NCBI GenBank assembly: GCA_037157565.1
Contig: JAZHRO010000055.1
Coordinates: forward strand, 37,169,001-37,233,000
Source of the DNA: Thalassia testudinum
Taxonomy: Eukaryota; Streptophyta; Magnoliopsida; Alismatales; Hydrocharitaceae
DNA: 64,000 bases
Direction: 5' to 3'
The position numbers were made by a program, and so were the translations under genes. This document shows, piece after piece, positions 10,450-22,827 of the stretch (positions are counted from its first letter, which is position 1; every line of letters begins with the position of its first letter). Below the pieces are notes generated by a model. That model saw only the letters and a list, made by a program, of their open reading frames with translations. It was not told where the DNA came from and made no database searches.

Positions 10450-11457
10450 CTTGGACAGGAGGCTTACCCACACAATTCAATTTATACTGCTATGAGCGGT
10501 CGATGTCTTCCAATGTAAGACTAAGAATGGGTGCCAAATTGACATGCCTAACGTGTTTTCCAGGCACTCTTAGGGGTTAATTAAGGGATTAAATAATTAA
10601 TTATTTTAAAATTAAATTATATGTATATGTAGATAATACTTAGGGCTTTCAATTGGTATAATTTATTTATAATAATTAAATATATAATTATATTTAAAAA
10701 TTTGTTAAAATTAGTGAAAAATACATATTGATTTTAAGTTTAATTCCTTAATTAAAGTCTAAATTAATAAATTAATGGTACAATTGACTTATAAATTAGT
10801 TAGTTTACATTATTAACTTATTACTACAGATTTTTAATTTATTTTTTTTCATTTATTTCTAATTATCCATATTAAATTACATGATTAATATATATACAGT
10901 ATAAATACTATTCTATAGTATAAATAAGTTATAACTATATTGAAAATAGTTTAAGCTATAATATATAAGTATACAACATAATTTATTTCAATGAGTTATT
11001 AATTTACTAATTTAAATTATATTAACTTAGTACTATGTAATTAACTTATAAATATAATTATGTAGAATATATAAGTAAATAAATAAATATAGGAGTATAG
11101 TACTGTACAATATAATTACCTTAGGTTAGATATATAGTTATAATTATAGTTCTAAGTATATACATAGCTATGTATAAATACTTAGGATTATGTACATATA
11201 ATATAAATAAATAAATACATAATTATATTATTATAATGTAGACTGGATAGCTCAATATAAATATATATTTAAGTAAATAAAATAATATATAAGTTATTTA
11301 CATGTGTTATATACCTATAAGTTATTGTTTACATTGAACTTAGTATTATTTACAAGTTTAAATACTATATACATAAGTATTTTTATGGATTATTGGAATT
11401 TTTTATATTTTTATTTTGTTTTTATGATTTATAGAGATAAAGGAAGAGGAGGGAAAT
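10450..11457. repeat. AT-rich block of LTR1, absent from LTR3
   Basis: About 1.0 kb of TA-rich sequence between GATCTGACCCC and GAGAAGAAGAG. In LTR3 these two flanks are joined directly near 56150, and LTR2 keeps a related AT-rich stretch at about 33995-34680. The size accounts for the whole length difference between LTR1 and LTR3. Confidence 0.75.
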
Positions 11458-13710
11458 GGGAGAAGAAGAGAATAAACACTCTTTTTTGTAGTTTTTGTAT
11501 TGTTTTTTTATTTCTAAACCAGAGAAGACCTAAACTTTTATTGGTATGTTCTCCTAGTTAATGGGCTCGAAACCTAAATCTAACTCAACACACACTTAAA
11601 ACTAAACCTAATCTAACTTAAGACACTTTTATTTTATTTATTTATAATTATTTTTTATTTTTTTATATATTCACAAGTTGGGCAAAATGAGGCTTAATAG
11701 ATGTTTGGACATGAAACCAAAGCCTATAAACTTATATAAAGTTCTGAAATAAAGATATGATCTTAAAACACTTCCTCAAATCAATAGGAATCCATTTCAA
11801 ATACCAAAATTTGATCTAAACATTAAAATCATATTTGGAACCCATTTCAGACAGTATTAGACATCTTTTTTTCGCTGACAAAACATTTACATTAGTGCTT
11901 AAAAAAATTGAGTTGCAACTTGTTTGAAGATCAAATCAAGTCTAAACCTTTACATGAATGCTTCTTCAATACACAAACTTTATAGACAACTCAATAGACT
12001 TAAAACCAATTCAGAACTCTTAAATTCATCTTCACCTAGTCTAGTACATAGTTGTAGTTATCAAAGAACTTCAATCTGATATAGAGCTCACTCTATATGC
12101 ATTAAAACTTGTTCTTGACGTTGAACATCCTAATCAAATTATATTTATACCACATACTTCTATTATAAGCAATGTAGTATCCAAAATCCACATGAATTCC
12201 ATGATCAAATCTTCATTCAGAAATTTCATTGAGAGAAAACAACTGCAGTTACTGACAAAGACCCATTAAATCAGAATCATCACTTAAACACTTTGGAGAT
12301 CAATCTAATAAATTGTATAAACATCTAGAGTTCTATGTAGATTTCTGCAAACCATCAAAACTAAATAAAAACCCTTAAATTCCCATATAGACATGTGAAC
12401 TAGAGGTTGACACTCAACAATCCAAATCTGATTTAAAACCTTAAAATCTCATGTTAAATCATGGCAAATGTTCCTTAAGTCATCTGGAATCCTTCAAAAA
12501 TCCAATTCAAGATCTATAAACCTTGAAAACCCTAATTGATTCCCCCTTTTGTGCTATAGACAACATGGAGGAAAGACTATTAAGGCATTCAAATCCCTTA
12601 AAAATTGGTTCCAGATCTTGATTAAAATTTCTTAGGCTTCATGCAAACTTAAATCAATGGATTAAAACACATTTAAAATCTAAAACCAATGTCACCCAGG
12701 TGGCTGCTCATATGTGATTGCCATAGTGATTTGGTCACTCTACATTCCTGCAGACCATTGATTGGTGTTCATGGATCTATTGCGATCCTAAAGAAATGGT
12801 TTGGTCATTGCAAAGGCCTCAAATCAATGTCACAGATTCTCATTGGTCTACTACCCAGCGAAGCACAGAAATAATATCAACACTATAATTTGGGTGTAAA
12901 GAACTCTAATGATGAAAATCCAATCAAATGAATTCGAAGCAATCGCATAACATCCAATTAAATCAAAATTGACTTAATTCCATCAATTAAACCCAAATTA
13001 AGTGCAATTGTCTCAAAAATCACTTGATCAACATCTCAAATCAAATTGGCAAATTAGCTCAATCCAAAGCCAGGGGAGGTTCCCGGTGAATTGTGGACTG
13101 AGATGAGATGACCCTCTAATGAATTTGTGAGAAACTTAGATCTAGAAGCTAGAGAGCTTCAGATCTAAGTTTGCTCTAATGGAGGGGATGATACATGAAT
13201 TAAAATCTTGAGGAAAGCAATGGAAGGTGATTATGGGATGGAGAGGAAGGTTAATGAATTGAAATGAACAAATGGATTTACCTCTTTGATCTGAATTGAC
13301 CAATGAGTCCTGATTGAGCGAAACTAAATCTAAGCTAATCTACTCCTAATTCTAACACAATTAATCAGTGAATCATGATCTATAATACCTAAGCTACACT
13401 AGAAAGTAATTAAACTAATCTAGAAAGCTGTAAATCTACACTAGCAAGCAGTAATTCTAATATAACAAAGAAAGGGGATGTCCAAGAGCCATCGGCCATT
13501 GGCTGATGGGGACGAAAGGGGGGAGACCTCCAGTGAAAGAAGGTGGTGTCCTAAATCCATTGACCATCAACCAATGGTGAGGGAATGACAAAGGGAGCTA
13601 GTGCTGTCACCACAGGCGATGGAAGGGGAATTGGAGCTGGAGGGATGGAGGAAGGGACCCACTCATGGGGGAGAGAGTGGTAAAGGATCATAAGTCGAGT
13701 GGGGAGCTCC

Positions 13711-13720
13711 TCATAAAGGC
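13711..13720 (-). promoter_or_regulatory. TATA-like box of LTR1
   Basis: GCCTTTATGA on the minus strand, about 745 bp from the LTR start after removing C1. LTR3 has the better form CTTTATAAGG at the same position. Confidence 0.45.
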
Positions 13721-15002
13721 TTTAGAGGTTGTGGTATCTGAGAGTGATGGGTTCAAGCCGTTGTAGATGAAGGGATGAGATGGAACCTAAGGGCGCGGGG
13801 ATGAATTAGGATGAATGTGGACCCTTAGATGTGATCTAGAAAGTGGCATGAATATGTGAGCACCGGCTCCAAAAGGTTGGGTGGAAAGCCACCGTTGATC
13901 TCTAGAGCAAAGGATGGACGATCAAGGTTCGTCGAGTTCCTCGCGTATGAGCTGAGGAAGAAGGGAGACCATTAGGTGATTTTGTAGTAAAGCCCTTAGG
14001 TGCGAAATAGTTTGAAATTATCAAAGGAACTCATAAGTGAAGGTTTTCATGACTAAGAGGTCCCTAACAACTCACAAAAGAGTCCCTAGAGAGTTTTTTA
14101 AATAAGGAATGCAAAGGCTTAAAGGACCTAAGTGTAAAACATGTATTTCAAGGTCCAAATGATGTCCAAATGCAATGTAATTTTATAGTGTTACGACCCG
14201 ATCCCAGATCCCTACAGGACCCGAGACTGGCTCACCTTGACTAATCCCAAGACCCAGTCATCCAACGAGAGGTAACTAAAAGCAGAAAATATTTCACAAC
14301 CACACATACAATGTAACTAGGCAGAAATAATCCAAAAGACAGTAAAGGAAACAGAACGAAAATGTTTCACAATATTACATGCCATTACAACTACAACAGT
14401 GGAAAATAAAGCGGAAATGTAACAAAAATAGTATTACATATAAAAAATACTCACTACTACAACAAAGAATGTGCTGGAACAGAAAAGTGACAACAGCTAT
14501 GGGCTAGGCTTGATTAGGCCCAGCTCCCTCTATAGTCGGTGGTGCTGGTTGCTCAACTCCCTGAGTTGAACAAGGTTATAAAATCCGTACTCAGCTAATG
14601 CTGAGTAGAGTGGTGGTTAAGCTATTTATATGGAATTAACATAAGACAAGCAACTAATTAATTATTCATTTTCATTTAGCTCAACTAAGTAGTTCTGATT
14701 TATTTATTCTCTTAAGAATTTGGTCATTTCTTGATCTTGACTGTCCCTCAAGGGGACGATCTTGATTGCAGTCTTTCCCATGATGTAGGATGTACACGTG
14801 GTGCTCTCCAGGCTGGGAGAGTCCCCGTGGTAGTCCTACACCCAGTCGACCACCCCGAGGTCACGATTACGACATAGTAGTGACTACGGCACGGGCGATA
14901 AACGTACGGGTAGATAACTCGCAATGGCATGCAATCAATCGCTTCCATTAGCGGGTACGCCTAAAAGTACAGCATGGAATAGCACAGGGCCTTGCTATCT
15001 TA

Positions 15003-15053
15003 GAACAGGGGTCTCGCCCCTCAGAACAAAACAGGGGTCTCGCCCCTCCACAG
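15003..15053 (-). repeat. Tandem pair of hairpins in C1
   Basis: AACAGGGGTCTCGCCCCT occurs twice. Each copy can fold through AGGGG/CCCCT arms. The same duplicated module is present in C2 (27513-27570) and C3 (33150-33207). Confidence 0.7.
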
Positions 15054-15947
15054 TCCGCGTACCTTCGTCTGACCATCCCGGTTTGCCAGTGGGCCTAATA
15101 AGAGTCGGTGTAGGGTGGCTAGTCCTAACCCGGGCCCCGTGGGGCGGCTAGCTCCCTCCCTACACTAAGTAGCTTACCTCAGTACCACGTACATGAGGGC
15201 TGAATAGGAGTCGACGTAGAGTAGCCAAACCCACCCCGAGTCTCAACACAAGAGGCGGTAAGCTCCCCTCTACTCAAAAGGGATAGTTTCTCTCCTTGGT
15301 ATGGTGTACACAAGGGCTAGCTCACTTCCCATCTACTTACAAGGTTTTTTCCATATACAGGAGTTCTTCTCCTAATTCCCCGTAGGGTTCATGCTTGTAT
15401 TCCTTTCATTCCATTTCTCAACATTCAGATTTCATTATTCACATCCCGGGTTTCATTTTTATAACAGTAGCTCGTATTTTAATAACTGAGAAAGCATCAC
15501 ATCAAGTAGTTAATACAATTGCTAGAAATTAGGGTTTAACATGCATCTCAAAGTAAACAGTGTAGCTCAAGCAATATTCATTCGTTTCTACCTTAGGATT
15601 CATTTCACATCCTAGGGTTCAATCAAGTTATTCTAAACATGCACTTTACTTATTTAAATCTTAATATTAAAGTAAACCACTCTACTGGGAAACACGGGAG
15701 GATTGGGGGCTAGAACCGTAGATCCAGTCGTCTCCGTGGGCCCCGAACATGCTACAGTCTGAAGACGTATACCAATGACTAAATCACATCAGACGAGTTC
15801 AAAATAGTATATAATTGACACTGACACATAGAGAAACTTGAGTGGAAAACAATGGTATTTCGTTTGCGTAAGTCCGACTTCATTTGGGCCCTAAACAGGC
15901 CAAAAACGTGTATACTATCTAAAATCAGATGTTTCGGACTGGACCCA

Positions 15948-16326
15948 GACGTCTTAAATGATCTTAGAACCTTACCTTGCTTCCCTGCGTTGCTGGCGGA
16001 TGTCTAGAACCCCTTTACAGTCATCCTGGGTCTTTCCAGACGTTTGTTTGTGCTCCCAGACGTTCGATGTGTCTATCAGACATCTGTAGAGACACCCAGG
16101 CATCCTAAAGCACCTCGAAGGGCGTGCTTGTTTGCCTTTCCAAGGCCTGTACCTGTGCATACGGTTGCAGGTTCAAAATCGCGACAGTGCATGCCACGTA
16201 CTTCATGTACGTGCATGCATGAGCGTTCAGGACGCTTACCTCGGCACTCTGTGAGTTCTCAGATGTCCGGCTTTATCTCTAGACGTCCGCTACTGTTCCA
16301 GACATCTAGTAGATGCTCCAGACGTC
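15948..16326 (-). repeat. GACGTC palindrome cluster of C1, partly decayed
   Basis: Intact GACGTC at 15948, 16282 and 16321, with several decayed forms between them (GATGTC, GACGTT, GACATC). It is the counterpart of the denser clusters in C2 and C3. Confidence 0.7.
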
Positions 16327-16689
16327 TGATATTTGAAAAATCCAGTACGCAGAACTCCTCGCAACATTTGTCTTCCTTGCTGCTTTCGTCCGTAGCACGG
16401 CAACAGCAGCTCCAGCAGTTGTAGGGGGTCGAGAGGCTCTTCTCCACGAGCCCTTCATCCTTGTGTGCATGCTCACCTCATCCCACACGAGCTCCTCTGA
16501 GCTCCTGAGGCTCCCACGTCTACCCCTGAGCTCTCCTCTCTCTCCCATGCTCTCCCTCTTCCTCTCTTCTTGGAGCTCTGCCTTGAGCTCTCCTCCTCCT
16601 TCCCCACCAGTAGCTTGCAAGGAGATGGGGAAGGGAGGTCGCCGATAGTAGTGGAGGTGGTGGTAGTGTGGAGATGGAGAGGGTGGTGG

Positions 16690-16701
16690 GGTTTAAGTAG
16701 A
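16690..16701 (-). promoter_or_regulatory. TATA-like box of C1
   Basis: CTACTTAAACCC on the minus strand, about 228 bp from the LTR start. Boxes in C2 and C3 lie at about 215 bp. Confidence 0.45.
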
Positions 16702-17199
16702 AGTGGGGTTAGGGTTTGGAGGGCAGGGGAAAGGAGAGGTGTGCGTGTGTGTGCATGAGTGTCTGTGTGGGAAGGGAGAGAGAGAGGGAAAAATTGTAGA
16801 AACTCCCCCCGCTTTCCTCTCTTGTTCCCATAAAGCCCACATACAAACTCAAGAGGATAAAAAATTACGTTTACACCCCTAACTTTCCAGAAAACTCTGA
16901 ACGATCCTTTGAAAGGGTCATTTCATATAGTATGTTAATTGAACATATTAGAACATATTGCAACCATTGATTTGTACTTTTAAGTTTACATTGTGTTCAA
17001 TTGGCATTCAGATCATCCATTTACATATTTAAATATAGAATCTCTTAAAATTAACCTAATTATTTTTTTTAGCACAAAATTGGTATGTTAGGTCATTTTT
17101 CTTAATTCCCACAATTCATTTCTTGTGTTAATAGATGGTGTATAACATAATTTTTAGCTTAACTGGGGCATTTTAGCTATCATGAGCCACACCTCATCA

Positions 17200-17209
17200 T
17201 CCCCCATGC
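17200..17209 (-). other. Polypurine tract of the B internal region
   Basis: GCATGGGGGA on the minus strand directly before the LTR start TGATGAGG. The A2 tract AGGCATGGGGTA is nearly the same. Confidence 0.8.
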
Positions 17210-19022
17210 TTAGGTTTTGCTAGTCCCTTAGCAAGTAACTCATGAAGTACAAAGAAATATAGCATTAGCTAGGTAAGTGTGAAGAGATTTCTATTTAACT
17301 CATTTTGAATGTTAAGTGTTTAGAGATGATTTTAAGCTGAATTTTCTGAATCAAGCCAACTGTGTTTATATAATGGACATCGTGAGAACCAGTTGCTTAA
17401 GAAGACTACCAGAACTCAAGTCTTACATAATATAGATCATCTCTCGACCATAAAGGACTCTTGATATTTAAACCTTAAGTGTGATTTCCAAGACTTAGAA
17501 GGTTTTACCAAACTCAAGAATTAAGAAGCTATCATTATGCTCAATGTATAATCAAGACTAACCAGATGAATGCTAAGACTCAAATCTTGGATGTCACTCT
17601 TTTTAAGTCCAAGTTAATCTCAGCTTCAGCTCATGTTTCCGGATTGACTCTAAAAATAACTGAAGACTCAAACTCAACACTTATTGCATTTGTGACTCAA
17701 AGAATATTTGGTTCAAACACAAGATATTTGTAATGCACTCTGAAAAAATCTTTTTGGTGGAAATATATACAATTGGGATTGGAGAACATACTAACTTATT
17801 CAAAAGAATGTCTTTTCTGCTCTTTTTTACTTTTTCTATTTTTTCTGCTTTTTTCATTTTTCTAATTTTTTTTCTTGATTTTTTTCTTCTTTTTTTGAAA
17901 GTAAATGTCAATATGTCTCCTTCAACTTTGTTTGGTGGAGCACACTTATTTGGTGGAAAGAACTTCTAGATACAAGACTAAATATTGAAACAGTGAGTCT
18001 ACTTGCACGCACAGATAAGGACTCCACATTTCCTAATAAACACTAGGGTTGAGACTTAAGTTCATATGATCTTTCCCGAATCTGTGTAGTGTAAACCAAA
18101 GTTAGTTAAACTTTTAAGTAAAGGCAAACCAATGAATCCTGTACTAGTTACTCATGTACAAGAATATCCTAAGTTAGGATAGATCTTAGTCTTTCTTGTC
18201 AAAGCTTAAGTGTATTACACCTAAGCCTAAGTGAATCAAGCTTATGTGACCCAGAAAGTCTAACCAGTAAAGGTTGAATGTCTATAAATACTTATTTTAT
18301 TTTTGGTTCAGCTTTAAGATCATAATTAAACACTTATAAAACTTTTGTCCCTTATTTCAAAATTCTAGATTCTCCCTTAATTAGTGAGTACAGAAAAGGT
18401 CCCTTATTGTATTTTTGGAATTTTTATTTTTCACATTTTTTGTGTTTTTTTTTTATAATTTTGTTTCAAAATTTTTCAATTTTTTTGGATTTTTCAATAA
18501 TAATTTCTATATACACTAAGGGGTGTGTCTATAATTGCATTCCAGTAAATGATTTCACCATTTCATCCCCCTTGCTTAAATGATGCAATGTTCTCATTGA
18601 ATGATTAGGGTGGATGCAAATGCATGCTTTTCTTTTCACTAACTTAGGCTAGGGTGACGAAAGGAAGTCGGAATGAGGAGATAAAATCTTTGTGTGGATG
18701 ATTTTAAGTTTGATATAAATCAGAGTGAAAAGTCAAGCTAAGTAGTGAAATGTAGAACAAAGTGACTATGCATGCAGATTAAGAATGCAAAGATAGACAC
18801 CTAAGAAAGAAAGGAAAATAAAGAAAGATAAAACAACTATATACAATAGGGGTGCTAAGTTTTACTCCTTGAAATAGACGCAAACTCAATTGTCAAGAAG
18901 TTGGTTCAAAAAATAGGAGCAAAAACAACAGAATTGACAAATCTGAGGTCATGAGGTTCATTGAAAGGTTTCAATCTTTATCCATTCATAGTGAAAGGTT
19001 TAGATTTGTCAATCTTAGTGAT
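17210..19022 (-). other. Noncoding 3' internal region of the B element
   Basis: About 1.8 kb between the end of integrase and the polypurine tract. No env-like frame is seen. It holds long T-rich runs at about 17820-17900 and 18420-18500 and the conserved motif at 18561-18598. Confidence 0.7.
18561..18598 (-). other. Conserved noncoding motif shared with A2 and D
   Basis: On the minus strand ATGAGAACATTGCATCATTT is followed by AAGCAAGGGGGATGAAA. It lies downstream of pol. Counterparts are at 51511-51551 in A2 and 61928-61963 in D. It contains a purine run resembling a polypurine tract, but is more than 1 kb from the LTR. Confidence 0.75.
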
Positions 19023-20177
19023 CTAAATAGCTCCATTATCAAATACTTTCTCTATGATGAAAGGTCTAGTCCATTTAGATTTGAGTTTCCCTTGGAAAAG
19101 TTTATGTCTAGAATCACATAGTAGGGCTTTCTGATCAAGGTGAAATGTTTTCCTATGTATGTGGTGGTCATGGAAGGCCTTGAGTTTATCCTTATGGATC
19201 CTCGAGCTTTCATAAGATTCATTCCTTAACTCATCTAGCTTGGGAATTTGCAATCTTCTATGATCATCGGCCTTCTCTAAGTCCAAATTATACTTTCTAA
19301 TGGTCCAATAGGCTTTGTGCTCAAGCTCTACAGGAAGATGACAGGGTTTCCCGTATACTAGTATAAAAGGAGACATGGCTAATGGGGTTTCGTGAGTTGT
19401 CCTATAAGCCCACAAAGCATCATAAAGGCGGGAAGACTAATCTTTCCTATCAGGTCTAATAGTAGTCTGCAAAATTTTCTTTATCTCCCGATTGGACAGT
19501 TTAGCTAATCCATTAGTCTATGGTTGATAAGGTGTTGTAAACCTATGTGTCACCCCATACTTTTGAAGCAGAGGCTGAAAATGTGTATTCCTAAAATGAG
19601 ATCCTCCATCATTAATAATGGCTCTAGGTACCCTAAAACGAGAGAAGATATAATTTTGAACAAATTGTGTCACAACTCTATGATCATTTGTTCTTGTCGA
19701 GATGGCTTCAATCCATTTTGACACATAATCCATAGCTAATGAAATGTATTTGAAGCCACAAGAATTAAGAAAAGGTCCCATGAAATCTATGTCCCAAATG
19801 TCAAAGACCTCGCACACTAGAATCGGGTTCAAGGGATGGCCAATACTACCGAGAGATCGACATCATGAGCATGCCCTAGTAGAATCACATGTGTCTTTGA
19901 AGATCATGGGCAAATAGAAACCACTCTACAAAATCTTAGCAACGGTCTTTTTGCTAGAGAAGTGACCTCCACTTGCCTAGTCATGGCAGAATGGTAATAT
20001 ACTATCTATCTCCTTATTAGGGACACACTTTCTAATGATCTGATCTGGGCAATGCTTAAACAACCAGGGTTCTTCCCAAAAATATTACTTGGCTTCAGCT
20101 CTAAGTCTGCCAATCTGAGATTTAATCCACCCAGAGGGAGCTACTCCAAAAGCTGGGTAGTTGACAATGTCAGCATA
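19023..20177 (-). pseudogene. Decayed integrase of the B element
   Basis: Would join the cDNA copy to host DNA. In order on the minus strand are an N-terminal zinc-finger relic (HFSSKKT to CS-CRS, with stops), the core with [11 protein letters not shown] (first Asp) and INDGGSHF (second Asp), and a C-terminal part with LWAYRTTHETPLAMSP and HKLFQGKLKSKW. The third catalytic residue is lost: 35 residues after the second Asp the motif reads GLAKLSNREIK where A2 has [11 protein letters not shown], so Glu is Lys. At least five in-frame stops interrupt it, including one in the PYQP-TNG stretch. Clearly inactive. Confidence 0.85.
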
Positions 20178-20615
20178 CTAGAGAAGATCTGAGTGAATGA
20201 CCGGCAATTGCTCGTCAGGAAAGTGGTCAACTATAGGAAGTAAAGGAGAAATCACTTCAAAAGGAAGGCGGGATAAGTAGCTAGTTACCACATTTTGCTT
20301 CCCAGCCTTGTCACGAATCTCTAAATCAAATTCCTGCAGGAGTAGGATCCATCTAATCAAACGAGACTTCATATCCTTCTTAGCAAGAGGATATTGAATT
20401 GCAGTATGGTCAGTGTAGACTATGATGTGGGAACCTAAAAGATAAGGTCTGAATTTTTCCAGTGTAAATACTATTGCTAACAATTCCTTTTCGATGATTG
20501 TGTAATTCCTTTGTGCTTCATCTAAGGTCTTGCTAGCATAGTAAATGACTGTGGGCTTCCCATCCAGTTTTTCCCCAAGGATAGCCCCTATTGCATAATT
20601 AGAGGCATCACACAT
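20178..20615 (-). pseudogene. RNase H domain of the B element
   Basis: A 145-codon open piece starting [19 protein letters not shown], with [23 protein letters not shown] and the YTDHTA motif. These carry the acidic residues expected of Ty3/gypsy RNase H (Asp in CDAS, Glu in EKELLA, Asp in YTDH). It is the best preserved domain of this pol, but reverse transcriptase upstream and integrase downstream are broken, so it is a fragment of a dead polyprotein. Confidence 0.85.
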
Positions 20616-21535
20616 GGTCTCAAAAGGGTGAGACCAATTCAGGGGTTGTAGTATTGGTGTCTTGGTGAGTAGATCACGAAGTGTGGTATAGACACAAACA
20701 CAATCATCAGAGATCTAGAAGTCTACTTCCTCAAAGAGGAGATTGGTAAGAGGTTGGGCTATCTTAGAGAAGTCCGCTATGAAGCAGCGATAGAAACAAA
20801 CATGCCCTAGAAAAGATCCATTTGTTTAACCTGGGAAGGTAATGGCAGGTCAGATATCAATTTTATCTTCGCACAGTCAACTTCAAATCCTCTCTCAGAA
20901 ACTAGGTGACCTAAGACAAGTAAATGTGACTTCTCCCAGGAAAGTACTAGATTCACATTAGTACATCTCTACAAGACCTTAATCAGGTTGTCTAAGCAAG
21001 TCTGAAATGTATTCCCAAAGGCCTAGAAGTCATCCATGAAGACTTCGAGGCAATCACTTGCCAAATCAGAAAAGATGGCAAACATACACTGCTGAAAAGT
21101 AGCAGGTGCGTTGCACAATTCAAAGATCATCCTATGGAAAGCAAAGGTTTTGTAGGGGCAAGTGAAGGTCATTTTCTCCTGGTCATCAGGGTGAATTGTC
21201 ACAAGATTATAGCCTGAATAGCCATCCAAAAAGCAAAAAAATCTATTCCCTGCCAATCTTTCTAGTATCTGATTAATGAAGGGCAATGGGAAATGATCTT
21301 TTTTTGTGGCTTGATTGAGCTTGCGGTAATCAATACATACTTGCCATGAGGTTGCAATCTGTATTGGAATGACTTCTCCAAACTCATTGGTTATGATGGT
21401 AAGTTCGACCTTCTTAGGTACTTCCTAAATAGGACTCATTCACTGACTATCAGATATGGGAAAGATAATTTCATTGTTTAATAACTTAATCATCTCATTC
21501 TATATCACCTTTTAAAATGTTAGGTTCATTCTATG
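20616..21535 (-). pseudogene. Decayed reverse transcriptase of the B element
   Basis: The central part (21023-21286) keeps LERLAGNRFFCFLDGYSGYN, HPDDQEKMTFTCPYKTFA, CNAPATFQQCM and the catalytic FMDDF, followed directly by a stop. The N-terminal side (WVSPIQVVPKK in A2) and the thumb/connection side are broken by stops and frameshifts. The RMPFGL motif reads RMIFEL. It would have copied element RNA to DNA using the tRNA-Asp primer. Confidence 0.85.
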
Positions 21536-21988
21536 CTAAGGATGCCTAGTAGGTCTAGATCCTTCTTTAGTGAAAATCCTATGAGTGCAGTAAGGACTAA
21601 TGTCGGTCAAGTCTGCCAAACTCCATCCCATGGCTTGTTTGTGTGCTCTCAAGGTAGAAATGAGTCGTGATTCCTGATCAAAGTTCAGATGAGAATTGAT
21701 AATCATAGGATAAGTCTGATCTTGTCCTAAGAAGACATACTTGAGTGAATCAGGAAGAGTTTTAAGTTCAGCAGGTGTAGAATCAGGGGAAGGAGAAGCA
21801 GTGGGGGTCTTAGAAGATCTTAAGGTAACTAAATGAATTGGAGGTGAGTCCAAAGTGCTACTATTAGGTGCCTCAGGACAAGTCAAATCAAAAGTCAAAG
21901 GGAATTTAGGTTTTAAAGTGAGTGACTCAATCAAAGTATCCTCAGCCATCTTATCTAAAGAATCCAAGGAACAAATTTCCTCAATCAA
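21536..21988 (-). pseudogene. Protease to reverse transcriptase linker of the B element
   Basis: A 150-codon open piece. It carries LPDSLKYVFLGQDQTYPMII and LADLTDISPYCTHRIFTKEG, matching A2 LPDHLKYVFLGSNQKLPVII and LTRISPSYCTYRIYSEEG. The stop TAG (21536-21538) is followed by RT sequence. It overlaps the upstream frame by four bases at a frameshift. Confidence 0.8.
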
Positions 21989-22827
21989 GCTACAAGATGG
22001 TCCCTATTAAGCTTAAAAATATCTATCTTCATCTTTTGATCTCCAAATTTCAACTCTAAGAGGGCCTCCTCACAGTCTATAGTTGCCTTGGCTATCGCCA
22101 ATAAAGGTTTTCCAAGTATGATTGGTGTGTTCTGTATATCCTCAGGTACTTCCATGTCAAAGACAATAAAATCCATAGGAAAATAAAAGTCCTTGACTCG
22201 CACTAGAACATCCTCCAACACTCCTTGAGGTGTCTTTACTGATCGGTCAGCTAATTGCAGAGATAGCTCGGTTGGCTTCAAATTGCCAACCTCGAAATGA
22301 GTCAGGAGGGAGGTTGCAATAAGATTGTTGGAAGCACCTAAGTCAAGTAAGGCCCTATTGAAAGTGGTGTTTCCCATCATACAGGAAAGTAGAGGAGTGC
22401 CTAGATCTTTCTTCTTAATAGGGAGGTTGGAAATAATGGAACTCAGTTGTTCCGATAGGATAATAAGACTACTTCCTTTCTGAACTCTCGCTTTACGCTT
22501 AGGTGTACATAGGTCTTTAAGAAACTTAGCATAAGGTGAAATGTGGCGGATTGCATCTAACAAGGGAATGTTTATGTGGACTTGCTCAAAAAGCTTAAGC
22601 AAGTCATCTTCAGGAGACACACTAAATTTCTTCTTTTCTTTACTCTTCTTTTCTAAAGCCTCTGGAAAAGGTATAGAAGTGCTAGTAGGAGGATCAATCT
22701 TAGGTCTAGAAGAGTAAGGATCAGGCGGTGAATCAGATGGAGAAGTGGAAGGTCCAGGTTGAGATGTAGAAGTAGAAAATGGTGGATCAACTATGATTCT
22801 ACCACTCCTAGTAGTGATGGCATTCAA
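21985..22827 (-). pseudogene. Gag C-terminus and aspartic protease of the B element
   Basis: A 280-codon open piece beginning MNAITTRSGRIIVDPPF, the Athila-type Gag-protease linker. It runs through PEDDLLKLFEQVHINIPLLDAIRHISPYAKFLK to the protease ALLDLGASNNLIATSLL. ILGKPLLAIAKA follows, then the ELKFGDQKMKIDIFKLN linker, ending at TAA. The active-site motif is DLGAS. Ser/Thr after the catalytic Asp is more usual in retropepsins, but DLGAS is usual in Athila-type elements. This is the longest intact piece of the element, but it cannot make a full polyprotein. Confidence 0.85.

Larger units (their letters stand above)
14189..16925 (-). mobile_element. Family C solo LTR C1
   Basis: 2737 bp bounded by TG and CA, with perfect duplication TATAG at 14184-14188 and 16926-16930. 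The uninterrupted target can be seen in LTR3 near 61350. It has no primer site, polypurine tract or coding region, so it is a solo LTR. The minus orientation comes from homology to C2 and C3 and from the TATA-like box at 16690-16701. The length and the TGTTACGACCCG terminus suggest a large-LTR Ty3/gypsy family such as Del/Tekay chromoviruses, but nothing in the window proves this. Confidence 0.88.
9428..17199 (-). repeat. LTR1 of the B composite (3' LTR), interrupted by C1
   Basis: In the element's sense it starts TGATGAGGTGTGGCTCATGA at 17199 and ends CGATCA at 9428. The length is 5030 bp once C1 and one target duplication are removed. It is next to a polypurine tract at 17200-17209, so it acts as the 3' LTR of the gag-pol internal region. 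It holds long AT-rich noncoding stretches and no supported gene. Confidence 0.88.

Noticed and set aside
14748..15151. 66- and 75-codon frames in C1
   Set aside because: They coincide with the conserved hairpin modules of family C LTRs and are not shared as frames with C2 or C3.
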